The notes beneath the pieces were generated by a model. That model was not told the DNA's origin. It saw only the letters and a list, made by a program, of their open reading frames with translations, and made no database searches. DNA of 16,046 nt from an uncultured Selenomonadales bacterium (lineage in GTDB: Bacteria > Bacillota > Negativicutes > Selenomonadales > Selenomonadaceae). Of the stretch, positions 6,111 to 12,893 are shown piece by piece. Position 1 is the first letter of the stretch; every line of letters begins with the position of its first letter. Location: positions 1-16,046 of the forward strand of contig CAMVIO010000020.1 in assembly GCA_947167555.1 (NCBI GenBank). The letters run 5' to 3'. A program made the translations under genes and the position numbers.

Positions 6111-9050
6111 ATGGAAAGATACGAATTCACGAAGGAACAGAAAGCCTTCATGGAAGGCTTGAAGCAGCCTTTTGCCGTCTATCAGTATTGGAACAGGAAG
6201 GTCGTCACACTCGTTCTTTCGGACGGTTTTTGCAAATTGTTCGGATATGAGGACCGCGCGAAGGCGTATCATGACATGGATCACGATATGTACAGGGAGG
6301 TCCATCCGGACGACGTCGCGCGCCTTGGCAATGCGGCCGTGCAATTTGCCGCCGCCAAGGACGGCCGGTATGATGTGATTTATCGGACAAGGATTCCGGG
6401 AAGCAAGGAATACATGATCGTCCATGCGGTCGGCGAGCATGTAATTACCGAAACAGGCGTTCAGGTTGCCCATATCTGGTATATGGAGGAAGGAGAATAC
6501 AAGGAAGGGAGAGGCTCGGAGCTCAACCGGCTCATGCGCAACGCGCTCCATGAAGAGAGCATCCTGCAAGCGAACCGGTACGACTATCTGACGGGGCTTC
6601 CCAGCATGATGTATTTCTTCGAGCTGGCCGAGGTCGGAAGCAGCGCGATACGAGAGCAGGGGGGAGACCCCGCGCTCTTGTTTATCAATCTTCGCGGGAT
6701 GAAGAATTACAACCAGAAGTACGGCTTCGTGGAGGGGGATCGCCTGCTGCGTTCTCTCGCAAAACTGCTGAGCAGCGTGTTCCACAACGAAAACTGCTGC
6801 CATATCGGGGCCAATCATTTTGCTGTGCTTGCAAATGAAAAAGGGCTCAAGGAGACTCTCGACCGGCTGTTTGCGGAATGGCGGGAGATGAATGCGGGAA
6901 AGCAGGTTCCTCTTTGCGTCGGCGTCTATCCGGGCCAGATCGAGGATGTTCCGGTCAGCACGGCCTTTGACCGGGCAAAGATAGCCTGCGACGCCATCAA
7001 GGGAACATATCTCTCAAACTACAATTACTATGATCGGGAACTGCGGGACGATTTCGAAAAGCAGCAGTACATCCTCGAAAATTTTGACCGGGCAATCGAG
7101 GAAAAGTGGATTCAGGTTTATTACCAGCCGATCATAAGAGCTTTAAACGGCAAGGCCTGCGACGAGGAAGCGCTGGCGCGATGGATCGATCCGGTCAAAG
7201 GATTCCTGCCTCCGATGGATTTCATCCCGTATCTGGAAGACGCGGGAATCATATACAAGCTGGATTTATATGTGCTGGAACGTGTTCTTGAGGACATCAG
7301 GACAAAGGAAGCGGAGGGGCTGTATATCGTCCCGCATTCCATCAACCTGTCACGGTCCGACTTCGACGCCTGCGATATCGTGGAAGAAGTCAGGAAGCGC
7401 GTTGACGCGGCGGGAGTCAGCCGCGACAGGATCAGCGTCGAGATCACGGAAAGCGTGGTGGGGAGCGACTTCGATTTCATGAAGACGCAGATCGAGCGCT
7501 TTCAGGCTCTCGGATTCCCTGTATGGATGGACGACTTCGGCAGCGGTTATTCCTCGCTCGACGTTTTTCGGAGCATCAGATTCGATCTGCTCAAATTCGA
7601 TATGGGCTTTATGCGGAAGCTGGACGAGGGCCGTAACGGCAGGGTCCTGTTGTCCGAGCTGATAAAAATGGCCATCGCTCTGGGCGTGGAAACCATCTGC
7701 GAAGGCGTGGAGACCGAGGAACAAGTGCGCTTTCTGCAGGAAAACGGCTGCTCCAAGCTGCAAGGCTATTATTTCAGCAAGCCGCTTCCCTTCGCCCAGG
7801 TGCTGGAATGGCAGAAAAAACATTGGCCGGACGGATACGAAAATCCTGAGGAATCTTCCTATTATGAATCCATCGGCCGTATCAATCTTTACGACTTTTC
7901 CGCAATCGCGGCAGAAGAAGAGGAAGCTTTCCACAATGCGTTCAATACGCTGCCGATCGGAATCCTTGAGGTCAAGGGAGACGTCGCGCGTTTCGTGAGG
8001 AGCAATCCGTCCTACCGGAAATTCGTCAAGCGGTTCTTCCATTTCGACCTGTCCAGTGAGGGATCGTCTTTCGCGAAGCATGCGGGCGGCTTCATGCACA
8101 ACGTCATACAGACGTGCTGCGAGCAAGGACTCCGTTCTTTGTTTGACGAAAAGATGCCGGACGGCTCCATTGTGCATTCCTTTGCCCGGAGGGTCGGCGT
8201 GAACCCGGTCACGGGGAGCATCGCTGTGGCCGTGGCTGTGCTGTTTATTTCCGACCCGAACGAAGAAGCGACCTATGTGGATATCGCAAGAGCGCTGGCC
8301 GCTGACTATTACAATATCTACGTCGTAGATCTGGAAACGGATAAATTTGTTGAGTACAGCTCTTTGGTCGGCGGGCAGGATATGGCGGTGGAACGGCACG
8401 GCGAGGACTTCTTTGAGTCGAGCAGGAAGGATGCTCACCGTATTTACGAGGAAGATCGGGAAATCTTCTTTGCTGCGTTCTCCAAGGAGCAGATTGTCAA
8501 GGCGCTGGACGAGCAGGGCGTCTTCACGGTGACTTACCGTCTGGTGGATACCGGCGTCCCGGTATATGTCAACATGAAGGTTACCCGGATGCAGCCGGGC
8601 AGCAGCAAGATCATCCTGGGCATCAGCATCATCGACGCCCAGATGAAACAGAAAGAACACAATGAGAGGCTGCAAAACGAGCGTGCGATGCTGGTCAGGG
8701 TCATGGCAATCTCTGACGGCTATCTGAGCCTATTTACGGTCAATCCCGAGACAGGCTATTTCCTGGAATATACGCGTTCGTACGCAACTCTTGGAACACC
8801 GAAAGACGGCAACGATTTCTTCGGGCAGTCGATCGAGAATGTCCCGAAGGTTTTATGTCCCGATGATCAATCCGAGTTCCTGCGACGTTTTTCCAAAGAA
8901 AACATCATGCGGGATATCCGGAGTCAGGGACACTTTACTATCCAATACCGCATCATGATCGACGGCGCGCCCAAACCCGTCGAGCTCAGGATCGCGCCGT
9001 TCAAGGAGGGTAAAGAGCTCAGGCTGTTCGCGGCCGTGAAGGCACGATAA
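6111..9050 (+). CDS. c-di-GMP phosphodiesterase: PAS-like, degenerate GGDEF, EAL, three C-terminal sensor-like modules
   Basis: This 979-aa protein has no membrane segment and is probably cytoplasmic. An N-terminal PAS-like domain (about 18-125) precedes a GGDEF domain (about 150-310, entry motif DYLTGLP) whose signature reads GANHF at 233-237, so it should not make c-di-GMP. The EAL domain (about 315-570) keeps the residues expected for catalysis: E353 (EAL), N412, E444, D474-D475 (DDFG), K495, E531 and Q551. It therefore probably cleaves c-di-GMP to pGpG, possibly with GTP or another ligand sensed by the dead GGDEF. Residues about 600-715 resemble another PAS fold, and two clearly related modules follow (about 725-842 and 862-979; both contain DFF, FSKE, QG-FT and YR at matching spacing). 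Their ligands are unknown. It is transcribed alone and ends at a strong terminator. Confidence 0.92.
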   Translation: MERYEFTKEQKAFMEGLKQPFAVYQYWNRKVVTLVLSDGFCKLFGYEDRAKAYHDMDHDMYREVHPDDVARLGNAAVQFAAAKDGRYDVIYRTRIPGSKEYMIVHAVGEHVITETGVQVAHIWYMEEGEYKEGRGSELNRLMRNALHEESILQANRYDYLTGLPSMMYFFELAEVGSSAIREQGGDPALLFINLRGMKNYNQKYGFVEGDRLLRSLAKLLSSVFHNENCCHIGANHFAVLANEKGLKETLDRLFAEWREMNAGKQVPLCVGVYPGQIEDVPVSTAFDRAKIACDAIKGTYLSNYNYYDRELRDDFEKQQYILENFDRAIEEKWIQVYYQPIIRALNGKACDEEALARWIDPVKGFLPPMDFIPYLEDAGIIYKLDLYVLERVLEDIRTKEAEGLYIVPHSINLSRSDFDACDIVEEVRKRVDAAGVSRDRISVEITESVVGSDFDFMKTQIERFQALGFPVWMDDFGSGYSSLDVFRSIRFDLLKFDMGFMRKLDEGRNGRVLLSELIKMAIALGVETICEGVETEEQVRFLQENGCSKLQGYYFSKPLPFAQVLEWQKKHWPDGYENPEESSYYESIGRINLYDFSAIAAEEEEAFHNAFNTLPIGILEVKGDVARFVRSNPSYRKFVKRFFHFDLSSEGSSFAKHAGGFMHNVIQTCCEQGLRSLFDEKMPDGSIVHSFARRVGVNPVTGSIAVAVAVLFISDPNEEATYVDIARALAADYYNIYVVDLETDKFVEYSSLVGGQDMAVERHGEDFFESSRKDAHRIYEEDREIFFAAFSKEQIVKALDEQGVFTVTYRLVDTGVPVYVNMKVTRMQPGSSKIILGISIIDAQMKQKEHNERLQNERAMLVRVMAISDGYLSLFTVNPETGYFLEYTRSYATLGTPKDGNDFFGQSIENVPKVLCPDDQSEFLRRFSKENIMRDIRSQGHFTIQYRIMIDGAPKPVELRIAPFKEGKELRLFAAVKAR

Positions 9051-9064
9051 ATATAGGATAAATC

Positions 9065-9113
9065 AAATCCCCTATCCCTTGTGAACTTGTTCATCAAGGA
9101 ATAGGGGATTTTT
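9065..9113. terminator. Bidirectional terminator between the EAL gene and walJ-like gene
   Basis: The arms from AAATCCCCTAT (from 9065) and ATAGGGGATTT (to 9111) form a long stem that continues inward through CCTTG/CAAGG and TGAAC/GTTCA around a TT loop. There is one mismatch and one bulge. T tracts follow on both strands, fitting convergent transcription. Confidence 0.88.
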
Positions 9114-9128
9114 ATCGGGAACGGATAT

Positions 9129-9881
9129 TCACGCCGTTACCATTTCGTCCTGCAGCGCGACCGCCAGCGGCAGCGGCGTAACGCCAATCTCCGCGAAAGC
9201 ACGGCTGACCGTTTCCTCGGCAATGGAAGGGCGGTTGTTCGTCTCGCTCAAATGCGCGAGGATGATTTTTTTCGGTCTCGATTTCAGGTTTGCCAGCGCT
9301 CGCCCCGCTTCGTCGTTTGCCAGATGGCCGCGGTTCCCAAGAATGCGCTGCTTGAGCGGCCACGGATACGGCCCCTGCCGAAGCATTTGGCGGTCATGGT
9401 TCGACTCGAAGACGAGGACGTCCGCGCCTTCCATCGCCGACCGCACCGTATCCGTCACATAACCGAGATCGGTGGCCACCGTGCATTTCCGGCTGCCCGC
9501 GATCTCGTAGCCGACGGGATCGGCGGCGTCGTGGGGGATATCGAAGGCCGAGACCCGAAGCGGCCCGACGTCCATCGCGTCGTGAATCGCGAACAGACGA
9601 TCCTCCGGCAGAACGTCCGACGTCATCGCCCGGAGCGTGCCCGGTCTCGCGTAGACCGGCGCGCCGGTATGTTTCAGGATGGTCTCCAGGCCCTTCACAT
9701 GGTCGCTGTGCTCATGAGTGATGAAAATCGCGTCCAGTGACTCCAGCGGGACCGAAAGCTCACCGAGCGCCCGCGCCACACGCCGGACGCCGACGCCCGC
9801 GTCCACGAGGAGGCGCGTTCCGTCCATCTCTATGAAAATCGCGTTTCCCTTGCTCCCGCTGGCAAGAACCGAAACCTGCAT
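9129..9881 (-). CDS. WalJ/YycJ-type metallo-beta-lactamase-fold hydrolase
   Basis: This 250-aa protein opens with VSVLASGSKGNA, typical of the YycJ/WalJ group. The HxHxDH zinc motif is HEHSDH (56-61), with further likely ligands H117 (PHDAADPVGY), D138 (ATDLG) and H210 (AHLSETNN). ESNHDRQML (159-167) and GHLAND (185-190) are also characteristic. Family members are proposed 5'-3' DNA exonucleases or hydrolases linked to the WalRK cell-wall system; the substrate here cannot be read from sequence. It lies 17 bases downstream of the hydE stop and is surely co-transcribed with it. The start at 9881 is picked for homology; its ribosome site (AAGGAG) is about 12 bases away, rather long. An upstream in-frame ATG at 10019 would add an arginine-rich segment lying inside hydE and is rejected. 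Confidence 0.88.
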   Translation of the reverse strand: MQVSVLASGSKGNAIFIEMDGTRLLVDAGVGVRRVARALGELSVPLESLDAIFITHEHSDHVKGLETILKHTGAPVYARPGTLRAMTSDVLPEDRLFAIHDAMDVGPLRVSAFDIPHDAADPVGYEIAGSRKCTVATDLGYVTDTVRSAMEGADVLVFESNHDRQMLRQGPYPWPLKQRILGNRGHLANDEAGRALANLKSRPKKIILAHLSETNNRPSIAEETVSRAFAEIGVTPLPLAVALQDEMVTA

Positions 9882-9898
9882 ATCTGTTGTTCGCTCCT

Positions 9899-10954
9899 TC
9901 AAAGAATAGAAATCTTGCTGCGCCGGCGTCCGCCCGCGCCTTGCCCGACGGTGCGCCCCATGGCACGGATGCGCCCTTCCATACAGGCCCGGCAATGATC
10001 CGGCGTGTCGGCGACACATGCCTTGCCCGGATACAGCGCATATTTTTGCCGCGCCTCGCCCTCGGTGACGTTCGGCATCATCACGTTGGCGCCGGAGCGG
10101 AGCATCAGCTCCCGCGCGCCCGGCTGCAGCGTTTCCATCGCCGTCGTCGCCGGGATATTCGCTTCCGGCAGCAGCAGACGGATCGCCGAGACCATGCGGC
10201 GCACAAGCCGCATATCGCCGGGCGGCTCGTTGCCCAGCGGCGTGTCGCCGTTCGGGACCAGCGGGCCGATGCCCACCATGTCCGCGTCGATGGATTGGAA
10301 AAACAGGATATCCCTTGCCAACATCTCCGTCGTCTGTCCCGGCAGTCCGATAAGGCAGCCTGTGCCCACCTCGTAGCTGAGACGCTTCAAATCCGAAAGG
10401 CAGCGCAGCCGATTCTCATACGACATGCCCGGATCGAGCCGCTCGTAAATCTTGCGGTCCGTCGTCTCGATACGGAGAAGGAAGCGATCCGCTCCGGCTT
10501 CGCGCAAAATACGGTATTCGTCCGTCGTTCTTTCGCCGACGGAAAGCGTCACCGTCAGCCCGAGCCGTTTCACGTCGCGCACGATTTCCGCCAGCCGTTC
10601 CGCCGTGAACCACGCGTCCTCTCCCGACTGCATGACCACGGTGGGGTATCCTGCCGCTTTCGCTTTTTCCGCCAGAGCGACGATTTCCTCCTGTGTGAGC
10701 CGATAGCGCTGCACGTTCCCGTTGTCGCGGCGAAGGCCGCAATACAGGCAGTTTTGTCGGCAATAGCTTGAAAACTCGATCAGCCCGCGCAAATGCACTT
10801 CGTCGCCGACGTAAGCGCGGCGTACACGGTCCGCGGCCTCCGCCATTGCATCGTCCGCGCCGTCGTCAGCAAGCAGCGCGGCGAGCTCCGCTTCCGTCAG
10901 ACGATGCGTTTGCTCCGCTTTCCCGATTAACTGTTGCCGCTTCGCTTCGCTCAT
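9899..10954 (-). CDS. hydE: [FeFe]-hydrogenase H-cluster radical SAM maturase HydE
   Basis: This 351-aa radical SAM enzyme carries the CxxxCxxC cluster motif at C65, C69 and C72 within EFSSYCRQNCLYCGLRRDN, a HydE hallmark. The C-terminal CX7CX2C motif (C313, C321, C324) fits the accessory iron-sulfur site found in some HydE proteins. HydE works with HydF and HydG to build the diiron subcluster of [FeFe]-hydrogenase; neither partner nor a hydrogenase gene is in this window. The paralogues BioB and PylB are less likely because of the GLRRDN context and GLPGQT motif. The start at 10954 follows AGGAGG with a seven-base gap. It has no visible promoter of its own: an intrinsic terminator lies only about 30 bases upstream. 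Confidence 0.93.
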   Translation of the reverse strand: MSEAKRQQLIGKAEQTHRLTEAELAALLADDGADDAMAEAADRVRRAYVGDEVHLRGLIEFSSYCRQNCLYCGLRRDNGNVQRYRLTQEEIVALAEKAKAAGYPTVVMQSGEDAWFTAERLAEIVRDVKRLGLTVTLSVGERTTDEYRILREAGADRFLLRIETTDRKIYERLDPGMSYENRLRCLSDLKRLSYEVGTGCLIGLPGQTTEMLARDILFFQSIDADMVGIGPLVPNGDTPLGNEPPGDMRLVRRMVSAIRLLLPEANIPATTAMETLQPGARELMLRSGANVMMPNVTEGEARQKYALYPGKACVADTPDHCRACMEGRIRAMGRTVGQGAGGRRRSKISIL

Positions 10955-10985
10955 CGCGCCGCCTCCTCTCTGCAGTTCTTGACTA

Positions 10986-11014
10986 CAAAAAAGCCGCAGC
11001 GTCAAAGCTGCGGC
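10986..11014 (-). terminator. Intrinsic terminator overlapping the stop codon of the small exported protein gene
   Basis: On the minus strand, GCCGCAGC (11007-11014) pairs perfectly with GCTGCGGC (10993-11000) around a six-base loop and is followed by a run of six T (10987-10992). The stop codon at 11002-11004 lies inside the loop. The hydE gene begins about 30 bases beyond it. Confidence 0.85.
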
Positions 11015-11406
11015 GAATAGATATATTCCGCGACTGTCTCCATCGCCGAGCCTTTCGCATAGCTTTGCGCCTTCAGCGGCTGGCTGGAACCTCCGGTCTT
11101 CTCTTTCGTGTCGTAAGCAGCGACGATGGAATCCAGGATCTGGTAAGTCTTCTTTCCCCGGTCAAAGGCAATCGTGTAGAGATACAGGCAGTTCGAATCC
11201 GCCTTCACGATTTCGACGCGCGCCGTCGCTTCATTCATATTCTTGATCTGCACCGAGTTCATATCGACATAATACCCGGTGCTTCCCTGCGCGTCGACAA
11301 ACCGCAAGTCCATATCCGAAAAGTCGATTGGCTCAGCAAAGCACAAAGCACATGCCATGATCCAAAACATTGCCGTCGCAACCGGCAACAGGAGCTTCCG
11401 TACCAT
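11002..11406 (-). CDS. Small exported protein of unknown function
   Basis: This 134-aa protein has a clear N-terminal signal peptide (basic MVRK, hydrophobic to about residue 23, likely cleaved after CFA at 24). The mature part of about 110 residues contains YYVDMNSVQIKN and a strand-rich stretch (VEIVKADSNCLYLYTIAFD). A single Cys remains after processing. I recognise it only as similar in style to short periplasmic proteins that are common in diderm Firmicutes, and I cannot name a function. It has its own promoter and ends in a terminator that overlaps the stop codon, with hydE and walJ downstream in the same direction. Confidence 0.8.
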   Translation of the reverse strand: MVRKLLLPVATAMFWIMACALCFAEPIDFSDMDLRFVDAQGSTGYYVDMNSVQIKNMNEATARVEIVKADSNCLYLYTIAFDRGKKTYQILDSIVAAYDTKEKTGGSSQPLKAQSYAKGSAMETVAEYIYSPQL

Positions 11407-11443
11407 AAATCCCTCGTCCCTTTTCTTTAATCAAACTGCATTC

Positions 11444-11471
11444 ATTATATCACAAGCGTCAATCCGCGCAA
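11444..11471 (-). promoter_or_regulatory. sigma-A promoter of the small exported protein gene
   Basis: On the minus strand, TTGCGC (11466-11471), a 16-base spacer and a perfect TATAAT (11444-11449) preceded by TGA as an extended -10. It is probably also the source of hydE-walJ transcripts that pass the terminator at 10986-11014. Confidence 0.7.
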
Positions 11472-11484
11472 CCGTTTTGTACAA

Positions 11485-11520
11485 TAAAAATCCCCCGGAC
11501 CGATTTGCGATCCGGGGGAT
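11485..11520 (-). terminator. Intrinsic terminator of the 42-residue repeat protein gene
   Basis: A ten-base perfect stem, ATCCCCCGGA (11490-11499) with TCCGGGGGAT (11511-11520). On the minus strand it is followed by TTTTATTG. It begins 14 bases after the repeat gene's stop codon and separates that gene from the next promoter. Confidence 0.88.
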
Positions 11521-11533
11521 AAAAATCTGAATC

Positions 11534-12202
11534 TCAGCCGGCGCTCATATCGACGCCGTTCCCGAGCGGGGTACGACCTTGGTTGTAGGCCTGCTTCGCC
11601 GACTGCATCGCGGCGGCGACGCTCGACTCACCGTTCTGCGTCACTTGGGCTTGCAGATTCTGGAACTTGCCCTTGCCGATCTTGACCTCGTTGCCGAAGT
11701 TCGATACGTCCGTAATCGCGCGCCCGCGCCCGGAAAGCATCGACGTCTTCTGCTCGCCGGTGTTCAGCACCTGCCTGTTTTCCCGCTGGAACTCGCTGCG
11801 CCCGAACTTTGTCTCATTGCCGAAGTTCGAGACGTCCGTGATGGCTTTCCTGCGTGCGGTCAGCATCGACGTTTTTTGCTCGCCGGTGGTCAGCACCTGC
11901 TTGTTGTCCCGCTGGAACTCGCTCTTGCCGAATTTCGTCTCGTTGCCGAAGTTCGACACGTCTGTGACCGCATGAACCCGTCCCATCAACATCGAAGTCT
12001 TTTGTTCGCCGGTGTTCAGTACCTTGTCATTGTTCCGCTGGAACGCGCTGGTGCCGAGCTTCGTCTCATTGCCGAAGTTCGAGACCTCATAGTGGGACTT
12101 TGACCGCTCCATGTACATCGCGGCCTTTTCCTCGCCGAGGCGGCTCACCATTTGGTTGACCTGCAGGAAACCGCTTCCTCCTGATACTCCTCCGATAGTC
12201 AT
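11534..12202 (-). CDS. Tandem-repeat protein of unknown function (42-residue units)
   Basis: This 222-aa protein is mostly repeats with an exact 42-residue period. Full units start at residues 40, 82 and 124 (each VSNFGNET). A fourth unit from 166 keeps only VSNFGNE plus a related start before drifting, and residues 23-39 look like the tail of a preceding unit. Shared elements are VSNFGNETKFG, FQR, VL-TGEQKTSML and A-TD. The N-terminus is Gly/Ser-rich without a signal peptide or membrane span; the C-terminus (KQAYNQGRTPLGNGVDMSAG) is non-repetitive. I do not recognise a family. Polar, regular units suggest an assembled or scaffolding protein, but this is only inference. A near-consensus promoter, a 90-base structured leader and a strong terminator make it a self-contained, probably well-expressed gene. 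The start at 12202 has GGGGGA seven bases upstream. Confidence 0.82.
   Translation of the reverse strand: MTIGGVSGGSGFLQVNQMVSRLGEEKAAMYMERSKSHYEVSNFGNETKLGTSAFQRNNDKVLNTGEQKTSMLMGRVHAVTDVSNFGNETKFGKSEFQRDNKQVLTTGEQKTSMLTARRKAITDVSNFGNETKFGRSEFQRENRQVLNTGEQKTSMLSGRGRAITDVSNFGNEVKIGKGKFQNLQAQVTQNGESSVAAAMQSAKQAYNQGRTPLGNGVDMSAG
11657..12085. repeat. Tandem direct repeat, 126-bp period, about 3.4 copies
   Basis: The marker TTGCCGAAGTTCGA begins at 11691, 11817 and 11943, exactly 126 bases apart; a fourth, TTGCCGAAGTTCGAG, begins at 12069. Units are similar but not identical in DNA, with many third-position changes, so the expansion is not recent or is held by selection on the protein. Confidence 0.9.
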
Positions 12203-12293
12203 TGTAGTTCCCCCGCTTTCATCCTTGTGGGCTATGGCATCATACGCCCGTACCCTCAGACATTTTTAGATAAAATGCCTATCCTAAATCCTT
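12203..12293 (-). ncRNA. Structured 5' leader of the repeat protein gene (possible cis-regulatory RNA)
   Basis: The predicted transcript has about 90 untranslated bases. Two hairpins stand out: 12258-12280 (AGGCATTTT pairing with AAAATGTCT, one wobble) and 12229-12249 (GGGC/GCCC with inner TATG/CATA and a one-base bulge). The second ends about 10 bases before the ribosome site region. I could not match it to a riboswitch class I know, and it contains no intrinsic terminator. It may be a stability or translation-control element, or simply chance folding. Confidence 0.4.
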
Positions 12294-12299
12294 ATGTGT

Positions 12300-12328
12300 A
12301 TTATATAGGGAGAAAAATGTATTGACAA
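12300..12328 (-). promoter_or_regulatory. Strong sigma-A promoter of the repeat protein gene
   Basis: On the minus strand, TTGTCA (12323-12328), a 17-base spacer and a perfect TATAAT (12300-12305). This is one of the best promoters in the window. It starts 26 bases after the korC stop, and no convincing terminator intervenes, so some korDABC transcripts may also run into this gene. Confidence 0.85.
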
Positions 12329-12353
12329 GTCCCAAAATGAAACTTTTTTCTCA

Positions 12354-12893
12354 TTATTTTGCCGCTTTTTTCGCTATATCATAGCCCGCCGCCAACGCTT
12401 TTTTGTTCGCGTCCTCCGTGCCCTTCGGTACGCGGTCCAGCACGGCGCGTTCCAAGGACTCCGTCGTTACGCACTTCGTGAGTGCGACGACGGCGCCGAG
12501 AGCCACGATATTCGCGAAGAGCGGCTTGCCGCAGACCTCGCGGGCAGTATGGGTGATAGGGAGATCGACGCGGCGCGCGTCCTTGGCCTGGACATCCTTG
12601 ACAAACAGGCTGTCCGTGATGATCAGGCTCGACGCGTCGCAGTCGCCGGAAAACTTGTCCGCCGCCTCCTGGCTCATGACGAGCAAAGTGTCCGGATGGG
12701 TGACGCGGCCGAAGCGAATCGGCTTGTCGGAAATGATGACCTCAGCCTTCGACGAACCGCCGCGGGCCTCCGGGCCGTAAGACTGGGACTGCACCGCAAG
12801 CAGCCCGTCCAAGAGCGCGGCTTCGGCGAGAATGATACCGGCGGTGATCAGCCCCTGCCCGCCCGTGCCGGAAAAACGAAAATTCTGTTTCAT
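12354..12893 (-). CDS. korC: 2-oxoacid:ferredoxin oxidoreductase gamma subunit (KorC type)
   Basis: This 179-aa protein matches the gamma subunit of ferredoxin-dependent 2-oxoacid oxidoreductases. Diagnostic parts are FSGTGGQGLITAGIILAEAA (7-26), QSQSYGPEARGGSSKAEVIIS (about 35-55) and the MSQEAADKF region. Gamma subunits help form the coenzyme A and subunit-contact surface of the complex. The gene overlaps korB by four bases (ATGA), and its AAGGAGG ribosome site lies within the korB end, indicating translational coupling. It is the last gene of korDABC. The 2-oxoglutarate preference is assigned from the four-subunit order and the KorA/KorB style; branched-chain 2-oxoacid specificity cannot be excluded. 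Confidence 0.92.
   Translation of the reverse strand: MKQNFRFSGTGGQGLITAGIILAEAALLDGLLAVQSQSYGPEARGGSSKAEVIISDKPIRFGRVTHPDTLLVMSQEAADKFSGDCDASSLIITDSLFVKDVQAKDARRVDLPITHTAREVCGKPLFANIVALGAVVALTKCVTTESLERAVLDRVPKGTEDANKKALAAGYDIAKKAAK

Noticed and set aside
6038..6250. Short plus-strand frame starting ahead of the EAL gene
   Set aside because: It overlaps the PAS-coding start of the EAL gene out of frame and has no ribosome site; the continuing conserved protein is in the other frame.
7350..8675. Long minus-strand frame opposite the EAL gene
   Set aside because: The plus strand carries complete EAL catalytic motifs, and the minus frame has no start signals.
11657..12085. Regular repeats considered as a CRISPR array
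   Set aside because: Units are 126 bp, contiguous without unique spacers, and encode an in-frame repeat protein.
12203..12293. Leader considered as a c-di-GMP or other known riboswitch
   Set aside because: I could not find the conserved sequence elements of the classes I know, so no class is assigned.
12320..12356. Possible terminator after korC
   Set aside because: The A/T-rich imperfect repeat around the stop has too few pairs and no clean T run after a GC stem.
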